Source: Isoetes taiwanensis (Eukaryota > Streptophyta > Lycopodiopsida > Isoetales > Isoetaceae). From it: 64,000 nucleotides of DNA. The notes beneath the pieces are model-generated. The model ran no database searches. It worked only from the letters and a program-made list of their open reading frames with translations, and was not told the DNA's origin. The position numbers and the translations under genes are program-made. Where the stretch lies: assembly GCA_021234155.1 (NCBI GenBank), contig JAJEKV010000124.1:808001-872000 (forward strand), written 5' to 3'. Positions 12,402-22,774 of this stretch are shown here, one piece after another. Position 1 is the first letter of the stretch, and every line of letters begins with the position of its first letter.

Positions 12402-14642
12402 GGGGAGGGTGTCCATTGGCTGCGCACTTAAGCGTAAAACTTAGGTAGCATCAAAATGAGCAACCTTTAAGCTATCCGAGCCACACGGCAACATGACCAA
12501 CAAGATAATATACGCTAACCTTTGTTGCATACAAAAAATTGGCAGTGCCAACTCATCTTATGAAGTGCAAAAGTGGTGGGGGTACTGGTACCACTAAGGC
12601 TAAGGTGGCAGCCACATAGGCTACCAAGGTACCCATTTAAGGCTGCAACATAGATTTCTTAGGTAAGCACTGATTTTTTTCCAAATAACAAAGGCTAATC
12701 TTTCAAGTAACTCATAAAGAGCTCAAACAACCAGAAAGATTGTTAAAGAAACTATTATTCATTGCCTTCGAATGACCATATAGCACAGAAAACCAGGATA
12801 GTGCTATTGCTATGACATTCAGCAGTATACATTCAGCAAGCCTCCATATAATCAGAGGAATCCTTCAGCAAGCCTCCATATAATCAGAGGAATTATACGT
12901 CTGACTATTCTCCTGAAATGCCTTTGTCTTCATGTTGCATTGCATGTTTTACTGGATGGTAAAGAATTGCGGTATATGGCCCAACCTAAAAGCAACCCCA
13001 GTTCCCTGCATCTTCAAAGTCTTAAAACACATTGATACATACACAAACTATACACAGTAATAATCATTCTCTTTACTAACCAATCAAATTTCTAACATTT
13101 CACCTACAAAATTCCTACTATTATGTCAACCAAGGTTAAAATAATCTGGCTGTACAACAAAAATAGCCAGCCATTATATTGTGATATTGAGTTCTTGAGT
13201 TCAAGTCAAAAGCATAATCAATTCATCAAAAAGGATTGGTTGGTCACACAGAATTCATGGCAAGTAAAGGAATGGAGAAGCCAACAAAGTAGAGCTAGCT
13301 GCAATAAAATAGACACATATACATACCCAATAAGAGAAAATGGTAACCAAGTAAACATATGACAATATGATGCTTAATCTGCCTTGAATTTGAGAGTAAC
13401 AAGAGTATTTTCAATTTGAGTAGAAGAATCAAAAGTACAAAAGCTGTCAAACAAATTACATTCTAGCCATGATATTAGAGCTGTCATTGAGAGTGCGGGA
13501 GCAGCAGCAGGAGCACACTACAATAAATGCGGCTGAGACAAGAAAATAAACTTGTATTTGCAGAATTAGAATGCTAGGGGTCGTCTTAAGTTACTATTCA
13601 GATGCTGAAAAATGGAATAAGGAATGGTCTTATCGTGACTCTTTCACAACACATGCTCATATTAGTTGGAATTAGCAAAACTCATGCCAGGATGTTGCCA
13701 GGGATCTCAAGGTCTGCCTCACATATCCTAGTGTACCATGCATTGCACAAATGAATTGACTTGTCATTCTAAGTTGCAAATGATGATTGAGATAAAAGGG
13801 TTGAGTTATATCTCTAAGAATTTACTACCTCTGCATGGCATTCGTTATTCAGCAGATTGTGCACTTTCTTGTTTGTTCAACTATTCCTGCATTGCTTGCT
13901 GCCTTCCTTGCAGATTCTTCGTGCTCCTGCCATCATGTGGAAAATAATAGGACACTGTATGAAATAAACAATGGCCTTCACCTAGTTTATTTCTTAGGTC
14001 CAAGAGCAGGTATTCCTCCACCCAGCCAACATTTCTGCAAGGACAGTAAACGTATAAATTCAGATCAGATGTGCTTCAGATGCAACAAAGTAGCCAATAA
14101 AACTTTTAGAAATGTTATTTTCAGCGGTAATAGAATACTTAAAAAACTAAAACCTCTCTAATAGAATTCTCTTGGATTTAGTGTCAATAAAGTTTCAGAG
14201 GTACCATTTTGAGGCAAATTTGTGGCAAAAAATCTTGTCGAGATAAATCTGGCATACCATGCATTACAAGCATCCATCGAAGCTTTTCCAAAAGAGCCAT
14301 ACCTAAAGATCAAATAAATAAAGTGTATGCTTACCTGCTGCCAAAAATGTCCTTTTTAAGAACCCAATCATCCTTCTAAACCAGATCCATCATTGAATCC
14401 GCCATCCTGCAGAAAACTTCATAGCAAATTTCCCTAAAGATCTGCCCTAGCAAAGCCCTCGCTGGTCTAACCGAAGCCGACCTTTGGTGCCTCTCAGCCT
14501 TCAACCCCTGCTACGAAGTATTCTTGGGCATATTGGAAATTTTCGTTAGCTATTCCACGTCCGCAGACTGAAGTTTCCACGTCCGCCAATGGGTTTTTCC
14601 ACGTCGCCAATGGTACCTGCGCAGCCAACGGCGACCCTCCCC
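12402..14642. mobile_element. 2.24-kb inverted-repeat DNA element, present only in copy A
   Basis: The ends are 25-bp inverted repeats: 12402-12426 begins GGGGAGGGTGTCCATTGG, and 14618-14642 read in reverse begins GGGGAGGGTCGCCGTTGG; 22 of 25 positions agree. It is flanked on both sides by TA (12400-12401 and 14643-14644). Copy B shows the uninterrupted site with a single TA at 34243-34244, so the boundaries are established by a filled/empty comparison. The interior has no recognisable transposase, so it is non-autonomous. It contains a tandem duplication around 12835-12893 (cagcaagcctccatataatc twice). A TA duplication fits Tc1/mariner-like elements; G-rich ends are also seen in PIF/Harbinger, so the superfamily is open. 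Confidence 0.88.
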
Positions 14643-14644
14643 TA

Positions 14645-16976
14645 GTGGCTCTGTTGGGTCTGACAAGATTTTGAAAGCAGAGGACATCGGATGGGCCGTT
14701 GCAGCCATAGCCAGAGCTTGAAGAAGCCCAGATCGAGCTTTCAAGCCTTGAAAAGGATAATGCACAGGGATTTTGTACGAGGGTCCCTTTCAATCCCGCT
14801 AATTCCACTACAAATTTTCCAGCTTTGCAGCTCGCCGCTGCAACATATTTGGCCCTGTTAACAACGGAAAACTGTTTTTTTTTTCAATTTCTCTCTTTTC
14901 CACTGTTTTGTCCATCGCTAGAAAGCTTAACCAATTCTAGCCTTACCCATTAAACCACCATAGCCAATTCCGATGTTTTTCCTCTACATATTTCCAGCTC
15001 TGTAGCTCGCCGCTGCAGCATTTTTTCTCCATTTCCGTCACTTGAGAATTAAGTAGCTTCTTTTATTTCCCCATTTTCCAGTCTTTCCTCCATCGCAATA
15101 AAATGGCTGCAGAAACAGAGGCAATATTATCTTAGCAATGCAGAAAAACATAGAGGCAATCTTATCTTACCATAGTTTTTGTGGGATTTTTTCGGCATGG
15201 CTTTGGTCCCTGATTGAACAGCCCATTCTAAGGGGTATTTTGCCGATTTTTTTCACAGGCCTTGCAGAGCAAAAGGCCCATTCTATTCTATGGAAAAACA
15301 TGCACTTATGCCGGAACAGAGCTTGAAATGGAATCTGCGACAGTATCTTGAAAAGAATATTTGCGAGATTATCAGGATAATCACTGGAATATTCTTTGAA
15401 TACGAATATTCTGATGATTATGGGCCAGGAAAAATGGGCGAGGAGCCATGTGGTCAGGAAATTCCTTGGCCGTGTGGTCATGAAATTCCTTGGCCGTACT
15501 GGCCACATAGCCACGAGGCCATTTTCTTGGCCCAGAACGCCGTAGGGAGGATGTTATCGGCCTTAACGTCTTGGGTCGAGTTGTTTTGCTACAACGCGAG
15601 ATTTGATTCCAAGAACAGAGCACAATCTGTGGTTTGCCAGAATGTTTAAGCCGGAGTCCAGATCAATCTTTCCAAGATTGCAGGTTATTTAAATGATAGA
15701 ACCGATTTGGGGTCGATTGTGTCTATTTAAGCTTGATATAAGAACATGAAGAACTAATGGATGCAAAATCTGGCACTTTTCTGTACTTTAGAGAATCGTA
15801 TAGTGTTCTTTTGTTTTCCTCTTCCTTTAAGCGCGGGATTTGAGGAGCTTCCTGGTTTAGAAGAAGCTTTTTTTTTTTGCCTTGGAATACATTAGTGCCC
15901 CCCCTTTGCTGTCAGAGTTGTCCTTCAATGCTCTTGGCTATTGCTAAAGCTCAGTTTTGTGAAGTTTTCATTTCGTGAGCTGTTATTTGTGGATGATGAA
16001 GATATGCTCTCTGTCAGGATGAAATGTTGCAGTTTCTCTGGTTTTTGCTCCAAACGGGGCAAGAATATGGTGGCTAAGGGATGTTATGAGCACAAGATCC
16101 CTGTTGTCTTGTTGTTATGGCCATAACAAATGGGCCACAAAATGTGATGGTATATAACGGCCTTGAAAGCAGTGCTAAAAAACAAAGGATATGGCGATGA
16201 GGATCAGGACGTTAAGGGAAGCAAATTACTCGATTTTTCTAATTTCCACAAGTGTTGATGTGAAATTATTCAGATCTAACAAATGATATTAATTTTAGAT
16301 CTACAGAACGATATTAATTTTAGATGAGGATGCATGAGGTGGCTTAATTTAGATGAGAGTGCATGAGGTGGCTTATCGTGGACCCCTCTTTAGACAAGCC
16401 TGCTAAAATTTGAAGAGCAAAATTTGAATATTTGATTTGAAAAAAAACTCAAGGGAAACCAAGTTTTTGATCTCAATCCTTTAGCTAAATTCGCTAGTTC
16501 CTCTTCCAAATTCTTTATATCTTCATTTTATTTTATTAACCATTAGATTCATGGAAAGAATAATATTTTGATCAGGATCAATAAAAATTATCAAAACTTG
16601 TTGAGTGAAAATCTCGTGGTTCAACATTTTTTCCCATTAATATTCTTAATTAACGACTTTTTTTTTTGTATCCTAGTTCACTTATAATATCTAAAATAAT
16701 CCACAAATCCAAAACACATCTGAAAAGAGATGTGATACTATGGCGAATGATTCCCTAATCAAGAATGAAGTTGAAGAATGCCATAGGAAAGGGTGATGTT
16801 AAATGTTTAGAAGAATCACAAAGGAAGTTCATATTATTTGGAAGGAATTATTGGAGGAGCTAGGAGGAGCTTAGCCATACATCCTTCCCATGAAAGAAGA
16901 AAATAAAATATATGTAGAAATGGACAACAAAAAGCATGGGAGTGACCTATATAATATAAGGACCTTGCAAGAAGAG
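14645..16976. other. Duplicated region without a recognised gene
   Basis: The stretch corresponds to 34245-36579 in copy B. Copy B has a 155-codon frame (34874-35341), while copy A is interrupted (best frame 15290-15649). Neither resembles a known family. A short direct repeat, gaaattccttggccgt, occurs twice at about 15459-15498. Between 14.8 and 16.1 kb the two copies differ repeatedly by CAG or CTG in copy A against CG in copy B. The rest, to 16976, is AT-rich with a doubled phrase gatattaattttagat at about 16286-16325. Confidence 0.5.
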
Positions 16977-17770
16977 CTAGTTAGAAGCTTGGTTATCACT
17001 AGACTCCTGCAGTTTTCGACGCTGGAGGCCAGCATCCTCAGCCATTTTCTTCCAGTCGATGGTGGAAGAGTATATGTCGGCCAGACGTTGGGCTTCTTCA
17101 TAGTCGATGGGGCTTCTAGTAGAGTTGCTTACGGTGATATGTGTCAAATTCTCGTGGCCCCATTTCTCTATCCAATACCTCATGTCATGTTCCAAGGTGG
17201 ATCCGTCTGTAGCTCCTGTGAAGATGGGCCGCATGTACAATTCATCCATCAGAACCTCCTCCGAGTTGCTGGGATTGGGGCGGACCCTTCTGCAGCAAGC
17301 TTGCCTCCATAACGACAGGGTATACTTTCCAAACGATTCCTTTTTTCCTGTGCAACCAAAACACAGATTTATTAAGGACAACTTAACACTAAGTTATGTT
17401 GTATGCAGAGTAACGTACCCGGTTTGATTTCGACAAATCCCTCCTCTTTTTGGAGCTTATCAGCAATGAAGATAGTCATGCTGGTGGCAAAGCCGAGTGC
17501 ATCTGCGGCAATGGTGAAACCAGCGAGGGTGGATGCAAGGGAGGTGATGGCTGCAAGGGTGCTGGTCGACACTCCAAACACACTCACCACCCCATTAGCG
17601 ACCAATGCGGCCGAGAATCCTGCACCCATCCCTGCAGTCGCCAAAACAGCTGCCACTGCCCCTACCACTCCAAGAACTATGTTCACAATCGCTAGTGCTG
17701 CCTGATCCGGCCCAACTTTCACCTGATATACATCGCTCGTGTTGTTGTAGACTGAAAGATATGAACCCAT
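16977..17770 (-). CDS. Intact two-exon gene of unknown function, copy A
   Basis: Exon 1 is 17770-17419 and exon 2 is 17347-16977, separated by a 71-bp intron (17418-17348) with GT donor and a TTGCACAG acceptor. The spliced length is 723 nt, exactly 241 codons including the stop, giving a 240-residue protein. The N-terminus (MGSYLSVYNNTSDVYQVKVG) is followed by about 80 residues very rich in Ala, Gly and Val (for example IVNIVLGVVGAVAAVLATAG) that could form two or three membrane-inserting helices. The second half is polar (YTLSLWRQACCRRVRPNP, MRYWIEKWGHENLTHITVSN). There is no classical signal peptide. A TATA-like CTTAAATAG lies 41-49 bp upstream. I do not recognise the family; the shape would fit a membrane-interacting protein, but that is inference. 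Confidence 0.7.
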
Positions 17771-17810
17771 TTCCCCTGCTTCGTCTGCTTTCCATTCACA
17801 ACTCCTCCGT

Positions 17811-17819
17811 CTATTTAAG
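17811..17819 (-). promoter_or_regulatory. TATA-like box of the two-exon gene, copy A
   Basis: The minus strand reads CTTAAATAG about 41-49 bp upstream of the ATG at 17770, a plausible TATA position giving a very short leader. It is conserved in copy B at 37416-37424. The assignment is by position and sequence only. Confidence 0.4.
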
Positions 17820-18133
17820 CTATCCTACCTATCCTCTCTTCCACAAACATTTTTCTAACTCAGCATTATCCTATTATCTTTTTGTTTCTTTTTCTTTTTT
17901 TCTTTTTTCTTTTCCCTTAATGATAGGTTAGTTTTTAGCATCTTCCGACCTATCTAGACATCTAATAGCTATAATTTTGTTCTTTTTCTTACAAAGGACA
18001 AAACTTCTTCTGCATTTCTTAGGGAGCATTGTTGTAGACTTTTTGGAAGGATGCAATCATAGAACAAATGAACAACAGATATAAAGAACGTGGCACTTAA
18101 AGATAGATGTTGATTGCATCCAAGTAAAAAAAA

Positions 18134-18590
18134 TTGCTATCTACAGCTACTTTTTCAGCCACAATTATATCTATAGTTGTTTTTCCATGCACTTGTTTAT
18201 GTACTTTATATTTTGTTTATTTATGCTACATTGGTGGCATTGTGAAGGATGTACTTACAGTTTTGTTGCCCCATCATTTTCACATGCACATGGATTGCAT
18301 CCAAATAAAAAAATTGCTATCTGCAGTTGTTTTTCCAGGCATAAGTATATCGATAGATGTTTTTCAAGCACATACATACTTCCTTGTTGCCCCATCATTT
18401 TCATCTTTTCATCTTCTTTATTTCATTCATTTGTATTTTGTTTACGTACTTTATACTTTTTTTTGTTTATGAGATATTGGCAGCATCGTCAAGGATGCAC
18501 TTATTGTTTTGTTGCCCCATCATTTTCATCTGCTTTATTTCATTCATTTGTATTATATTTTATATATGTATATATATATATTACTTAATA
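18134..18590. repeat. Imperfect tandem repeats around ttgttgccccatcattttca
   Basis: The word ttgttgccccatcattttca recurs three times (about 18263, 18384 and 18510), with related flanking phrases tttgtttat, tttcattcatttgta and a twice-used aaaaattgctatctgcag-like segment. Units are of unequal length, roughly 120-130 bp apart. The same block is present in copy B (about 37739-38180). Open frames across it come from the repeat and have no family features. Confidence 0.6.
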
Positions 18591-19153
18591 TTTTGTTTAT
18601 TTACACTACATTCTATGACAAGGTCCTAGATACAATATATATCAGCCTGAAGTGAAGTGGTGTTCTCATTGAGCTTTTGTAAAATCATCGAAGACAAATT
18701 GATTCCCCTACTAGGGTAAAGAATTTTGAAAATATTGGTAAATATGCTCTAAAACTAGACAACCATTAAGAGCACGATGAAAATAAAGAAAACAAGATAA
18801 AATATGATCTATCCGCGCTTGCAGATTTTCGAAAAAAATCCTAATGAGAAACAGTAGCCAATGCTCTTGAGGAACTGTCTGCAGCACCCAAACCTAGAAT
18901 AGAGACAACTCAAATACGTAAGAAGTTGAAGCACGCGACGGTTGAAGCTTGACCCCTGGCATACATCAGCTGAGAAATGCTTTGAAACAAACATGATGCC
19001 ATGGCATCTCCAAGGAGGAGCTCGACCTCGCACCCTCCGACAACCGAGAGGTCTAACCTGAAGTAGAAAGTCCGAAAAGGAGAATGACTCATTAGAAAAT
19101 TAGGAGCTTCAAGCCAGGGTGTGTGCCAAAGTGCAGTAATAAAGAATATAATA

Positions 19154-19345
19154 AAGCTCGGAGGCCCCAGAGCCATGCCGAGAAAGAAACAACAGCCGAG
19201 CAATCGAGAATTGTCTGCGAAAAACACCATCACTGGAAAAACCATCTGATTAGTGCTGCCTCGGAGGCTATAGAGCCACACCAAGAAAAAATGAATAATA
19301 AATATATACTGCCCCCGAGGCTATAACGGCATGCCGAGAATAAAA
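19154..19345. repeat. Three short dispersed direct repeats
   Basis: A roughly 30-bp phrase of the form CTCGGAGGC..AGAGCCA.RCCRAGAA occurs near 19156, 19259 and 19311 with substitutions (for example CCCCGAGGCTATAACGGCAT). The block is also in copy B (about 38760-38950). The region upstream, 18.6-19.15 kb, has one open minus-strand frame of 124 codons kept in both copies, but it resembles no family. Confidence 0.5.
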
Positions 19346-19656
19346 TCAGACTATGTATAAAAATTGAAGGCCACTAGACCACACTATAGGATGAACCATA
19401 ACCAAGCACTAGATATATATCAGGGTGGGGGGAATGAGGAAAGCTAGAAGGAACATGATAGAGTAGAGAAACTAATTCAAGAGAATGCCGATAAGAGAAA
19501 AACTGAAAATAAAGAGCATATATAGGAGAAGGCGGTCCAAAAATAGCGATGTCCCTTGCCAAAGAATGGCGGTTCTATTGTGAATGCTGGCAAGCTCTGG
19601 ACACGACATATATCAGCTGATAGAAGATGAAGCTAACTCAAATCAACTACTAGATT

Positions 19657-19784
19657 GTGATTACATATTTATAACTCATATAAGAGGCATAGCATATACT
19701 TAGAACTCACTTGTGATTACATATTTATAACTCATATAAGAGGCATAGCATATACTTAGAACTCATATAAGAGGCATAGCATAC
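19657..19784. repeat. 56-bp tandem repeat just outside duplication copy A
   Basis: The unit beginning gtgattacatatttataact occurs at 19657 and again at 19713, with a partial third copy (ctcatataagaggcatagca) to about 19784. It begins exactly where copy A stops matching copy B, so it may mark the rearrangement breakpoint. Confidence 0.85.
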
Positions 19785-19798
19785 ATGAATACAGAAGT

Positions 19799-20125
19799 TC
19801 ATTCGTAATCGGGATCGTCATGAAAAGGTAGTTGAGTGATGCGATTAATCTCATAGACCTGACGCTCTGGAACCCTGCAAAGGTGGATAACAACACGATA
19901 AAACCCTCCGGAAGAACGATTTCGACCCTCTGCTACTCCTTCCAGCCAGGGATCAAGGGGGATACCCCTCTGAGAACATCTACAAAGATCATTATATGTC
20001 ATAGTGCAAGTAATGGAGTCCATATCTTCGGGACGAGGAGGCAAGGTAGACCCCCTGTAATAAGAATAACCAGGCCGAGACATAGCAAATGGATGCCTTC
20101 TTATATCGAACAAAATTATTGACAT
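19799..20125 (-). CDS. Small unknown protein, DSITC family, member 1
   Basis: A 108-codon frame on the minus strand. Its product shares a clear pattern with the neighbour at 20228-20536: DSITC.M, then C..R.IP...W, then F..VIIHL-like (here VVIHLCRVPERQVYEI) and IT.LP, ending in an acidic tail (HDDPDYE). The conservation of Cys, Trp and the hydrophobic VIHL strand between two neighbouring ORFs of otherwise divergent sequence implies selection on the protein at some time. I know of no family with this pattern. The gene runs tail-to-head with member 2, 102 bp apart, in an AT-rich setting unlike the flanking duplicated DNA. Start choice is uncertain; the conserved part begins at about residue 36. 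Confidence 0.55.
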   Translation of the reverse strand: MSIILFDIRRHPFAMSRPGYSYYRGSTLPPRPEDMDSITCTMTYNDLCRCSQRGIPLDPWLEGVAEGRNRSSGGFYRVVIHLCRVPERQVYEINRITQLPFHDDPDYE

Positions 20126-20227
20126 GCACTATAGCAGCATTATTGGTTATACATACGAGCATAATGTACACAATACACATGACTATATAATGTACGTATA
20201 CAGCATATATACCTTCTGAGTATTGAT

Positions 20228-20536
20228 TTAGGGGGACTCTTCTGAGTCATTGTCACCAGGCACCCCAGTGATCTTTTCTATCATGTACATTTGATGCTCT
20301 CTATTCCATATTAGGTGGATGATAACATCGAAGGGATCAGGATAATAGTGAGGATTGAGAGCGGCAGTGGTCATCCAGTCTTCCATGGGTATTTCTCGCT
20401 CGCGACACTGCTTGAAGTTTTCGTGATTCATCTTGCAGGTAATGGAATCACGTTCAGGACCAGAATGAGACCACATGGCTAGATGGAGGCCAATGTTGCT
20501 GCACTCGGCAATTTGATGTATATTTATACCCACCAA
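20228..20536 (-). CDS. Small unknown protein, DSITC family, member 2
   Basis: A 102-codon frame on the minus strand, 102 bp upstream of its paralogue. The core reads RDSITCKMNHENFKQCRERE, IPMEDW, then FDVIIHLIWNREHQMYMIEK and ITGVP, with a Glu/Ser-rich acidic end (DNDSEESP). Alignment with member 1 holds over about 70 residues without large gaps. The predicted product is soluble, without membrane segments or signal peptide. The downstream region carries repeated ttattgatggtat words (about 20540-20580). The function is unknown. The tandem paralogy suggests a local gene family rather than chance frames. Confidence 0.55.
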   Translation of the reverse strand: MVGINIHQIAECSNIGLHLAMWSHSGPERDSITCKMNHENFKQCREREIPMEDWMTTAALNPHYYPDPFDVIIHLIWNREHQMYMIEKITGVPGDNDSEESP

Positions 20537-20859
20537 AATTATTGATGGTATGTACCCACGAAAATTATTGATGGTATATACATAGAAATTATTGGATTAT
20601 ATACATACTTGTATGGTACTCGTATAATGGCATATATACCTGATTTCTCTTTAAATAGGCATCTATGCCTTCATTGTCTTGTCCGCTTCTTTATGCGCTT
20701 CTTTGACTCTTTCCCGACTTGTCCGCCTCTTGTCCGCTCCACTAATTTCTTATGCGCTCCACTAATTTCTTGCAAATGGTAACTTTGCAAGAACATCCTC
20801 ATTGGCTGATCCGAATACCCGCAAGCATCGCGAAATACGTGCACTTTTGATGATTTTTT

Positions 20860-21336
20860 TTGCAACTTTTTGGGAGCATCGATGGTGTCACGGTCCAACC
20901 CGAGCTTGCAAAGGCGGTGAGCAACTTCATTATCGATCGCTATACTCGTCATCTCCCTCCACTGGAGGAGATCAATTCGAGTCAGGCAAGGTTCACTCTA
21001 AGTGCTTTGGGACTTCTTGAACCTCCCTCAGATTTAGAAGATAGGCTAGAACAGTTGAAGGACATGTTTTTCCATGGTTTCATGGCCTACTCTCTGGATC
21101 AGTATGCGCCTCTGGTCATTCCTACTAGTGAGAAGAATAGGATTTATATCCTCATTGAACTTTACAACTTCCATTACAAATCTTTTGTGGATATTGGTAA
21201 GCTCCTATTCCGTTCCCTTGACTTCAACATCCTGTGGTTACTGTCTAGATTCCCCACCTGGGATACAATTCCTTGGGATACACGTGACCTATGGCTACAT
21301 AGCACACAGCACATAATACGTACATATCATAGGTGA
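20860..21336 (+). CDS. Unknown protein with a degraded paralogue at 22057-22590
   Basis: A 158-codon frame on the plus strand. The sequence is mainly helical in appearance: VQPELAKAVSNFIIDRY, LPPLEEINSS, ALGLLEPPSDLEDRL, then YKSFVDIGKLLFRSL and LLSRFPTWD. The same order of motifs occurs in the pieces of 22057-22590 (ELINFILERF, PLMEINPS, GLLEPPP, GFVELGPLFFREY, LMTRYPIWW), which shows that both descend from one gene family. Sequence just upstream (20802-20860) also resembles the paralogue in another frame, so the true start may be further upstream behind a frameshift. A GC-rich palindrome lies 190 bp beyond the stop. I do not recognise the family. Confidence 0.55.
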   Translation: MQLFGSIDGVTVQPELAKAVSNFIIDRYTRHLPPLEEINSSQARFTLSALGLLEPPSDLEDRLEQLKDMFFHGFMAYSLDQYAPLVIPTSEKNRIYILIELYNFHYKSFVDIGKLLFRSLDFNILWLLSRFPTWDTIPWDTRDLWLHSTQHIIRTYHR

Positions 21337-21523
21337 AGATACTCCATTGGAATATGTGTATAAGCTAGATTTTCATAGAAATTAAGTATATAAGCAAGTG
21401 AGTTTCGTGTAATTAAGTTACATCTTCGTGTAATTAAGTGATTTTCGTGCAATTAAGTAATTAAGTAATATCTTCTACCATTTTCCTTGTATTTTTTCAT
21501 GTGATTGTTCTATTTGTGGTCAT

Positions 21524-21608
21524 ATTCGGCACCGTAGCCACGGTGCGAAATCACTTCAGTTACAAATTATTGAAGTGCCTATTTCGCACCGTGGCTACGG
21601 TGCGAAAT
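21524..21608. repeat. Nested GC-rich palindrome
   Basis: Two hairpins face each other. The right one (21581-21608) is ATTTCGCACCGT, loop GGCT, ACGGTGCGAAAT, with perfect 12-bp arms. The left one (21524-21551) has the same sequence in inverse orientation with one slip at its outer edge. Between them CACTTCA (21552-21558) pairs with TGAAGTG (21571-21577), so the whole 85 bp can also form one large stem. It lies 3' of the gene ending at 21336. Related palindromes occur at 22775-22915 and 24460-24655. Confidence 0.9.
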
Positions 21609-21825
21609 ACGCAGATCCCGTTTTGTTACCACCACCGAATGGTATAATACTTCAGCATTATTGGTATTATTCTTCATCATTCTTGGTATTATACTTCAAC
21701 AGTATTAGTATTATACTTCAACATTATTGGATTCGTAGCTATAAATTCTTTCAGCTTTCTTTCACTTCTCACCTTTGTTCCATGTTTTCACCTTGCTTTC
21801 ACTTCTTGGTCTTTGGTCTTCCTTG

Positions 21826-22056
21826 TTCCTTGCCACTTGATCTTGATGTTTGTTCTTCGCTACTTCATCTTGTTCCTTGCTCTTGATCTTGCTACTTGAT
21901 CTTGTTCCTTGCTTTCTTGCTCCATGATCTTCCTTCTTTTTTGATCTTCTTGCTCCTTGATCGTCCTTGATCCTTGCTTCTTGCTACTTGATCTTGATGC
22001 TCCTTGCTACTTGATCTTCGTGCTCCTTGTTCTTTGCTACTTGATCTTCGTGCTCT
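21826..22056. repeat. Degenerate minisatellite of ttgctacttgatcttg units
   Basis: The plus strand repeats variants of ttgctacttgatcttg and gctccttg with irregular spacing up to the start of the next gene remnant. Open frames across it reflect the repeat and are not considered genes. Confidence 0.75.
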
Positions 22057-22590
22057 TTGCAAATGATTGGACCGAATCCTCCCTGGGCCACTCCAGAAGG
22101 CCTGCAAGCATGCCCCAGGCATTCTGTGCGGCCTGGAATGGATGAGCTATGGGACCATTTCTTGGAGTGGAGGTTGCGCCATAGTCCCACCAAGGAGCTT
22201 ACAATGGAGTTGATCAACTTCATTCTGGAGCGATTTGATTGTGGTCATGAGCCACTGATGGAAATTAATCCATCCCGAATGTTATAGGAGACTTGCAATG
22301 AGGGGACTTCTTGAACCCCCTCCTTATTTCGGACGAGATGCTACGACAATTGAGGCCTCTTCTTCGTCTTTGGATATTTAGCACACTCTCTCGGATGCAT
22401 ACATATCGAGTTCATTCATGAAATTAACGGCTGACGGATGTATGGCCTTATTAGGGGTGTACTACAACGAGGTTTTGTGGAGTTGGGTCCGCTCTTCTTC
22501 CGTGAGTATCATCCTGTGGAATTACTTTTTCTAATGACTAGGTACCCCATATGGTGGGAAGAATCATTTGGGAGGAGCGTGAGCTCTTGA
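22057..22590 (+). pseudogene. Broken paralogue of the gene at 20860-21336
   Basis: The pieces read, in order and in shifting frames, MDELWDHFLEWRLRHSPTKE, LTMELINFILERFDCGHE, PLMEINPSR, then LAMRGLLEPPP, GYLAHSLGCIHIEFIHE, and RGFVELGPLFFREY with LLFLMTRYPIWW, ending at TGA 22588-22590. Each part has a counterpart in the same order in the gene at 20860-21336. At least two frame changes (near 22280 and in the middle) break it. Unless these are sequencing errors, it is a pseudogene. It is followed within about 190 bp by three GC-rich palindromes. Confidence 0.6.
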
Positions 22591-22774
22591 CTCCTAACCC
22601 GGATGCATGGGTTACGCCTCAGGGGAAGGGGAAGGGGTTAGAAACCTAGGGAAGGTTACTTGGACATAATTCCGTTACTTGCCGTTCTCTAAATGTTCTC
22701 TAATATGTTAATATATTCTCTAACATGTTAATATGCTCACTTTGATCTTGTGGTTCACCTTCTATGGAATGATT

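Larger units (their letters stand above)
7315..19656. repeat. Segmental duplication, copy A
   Basis: This stretch aligns in direct orientation with 29208-39260. The left edge is the shared word CTGCAGTCTTTATTATAATA (7315 and 29208); the right edge is ACTACTAGATTG (19656 and 39260). Copy A is 12342 bp against 10053 bp in copy B. The difference is almost entirely the 2241-bp element at 12402-14642 that only copy A has. Outside the inserted element, identity is very high over 7.4-8.9, 12.0-12.4 and 17.1-19.6 kb and lower in patches (9.0-9.2, 11.4-11.9, 14.8-16.1 kb) where the copies differ by CG versus CAG/CTG. The duplication appears recent, or could be an assembled second haplotype. Confidence 0.93.

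Noticed and set aside
15167-15649. Overlapping frames on both strands encoding PRNF/EIPWP repeats
   Set aside because: They arise from a short direct repeat (gaaattccttggccgt) and are not conserved as frames between copies A and B.
18910-19284. 124-codon minus-strand frame kept in both duplication copies
   Set aside because: Conservation between nearly identical recent copies is not evidence of coding, and the product resembles no family.
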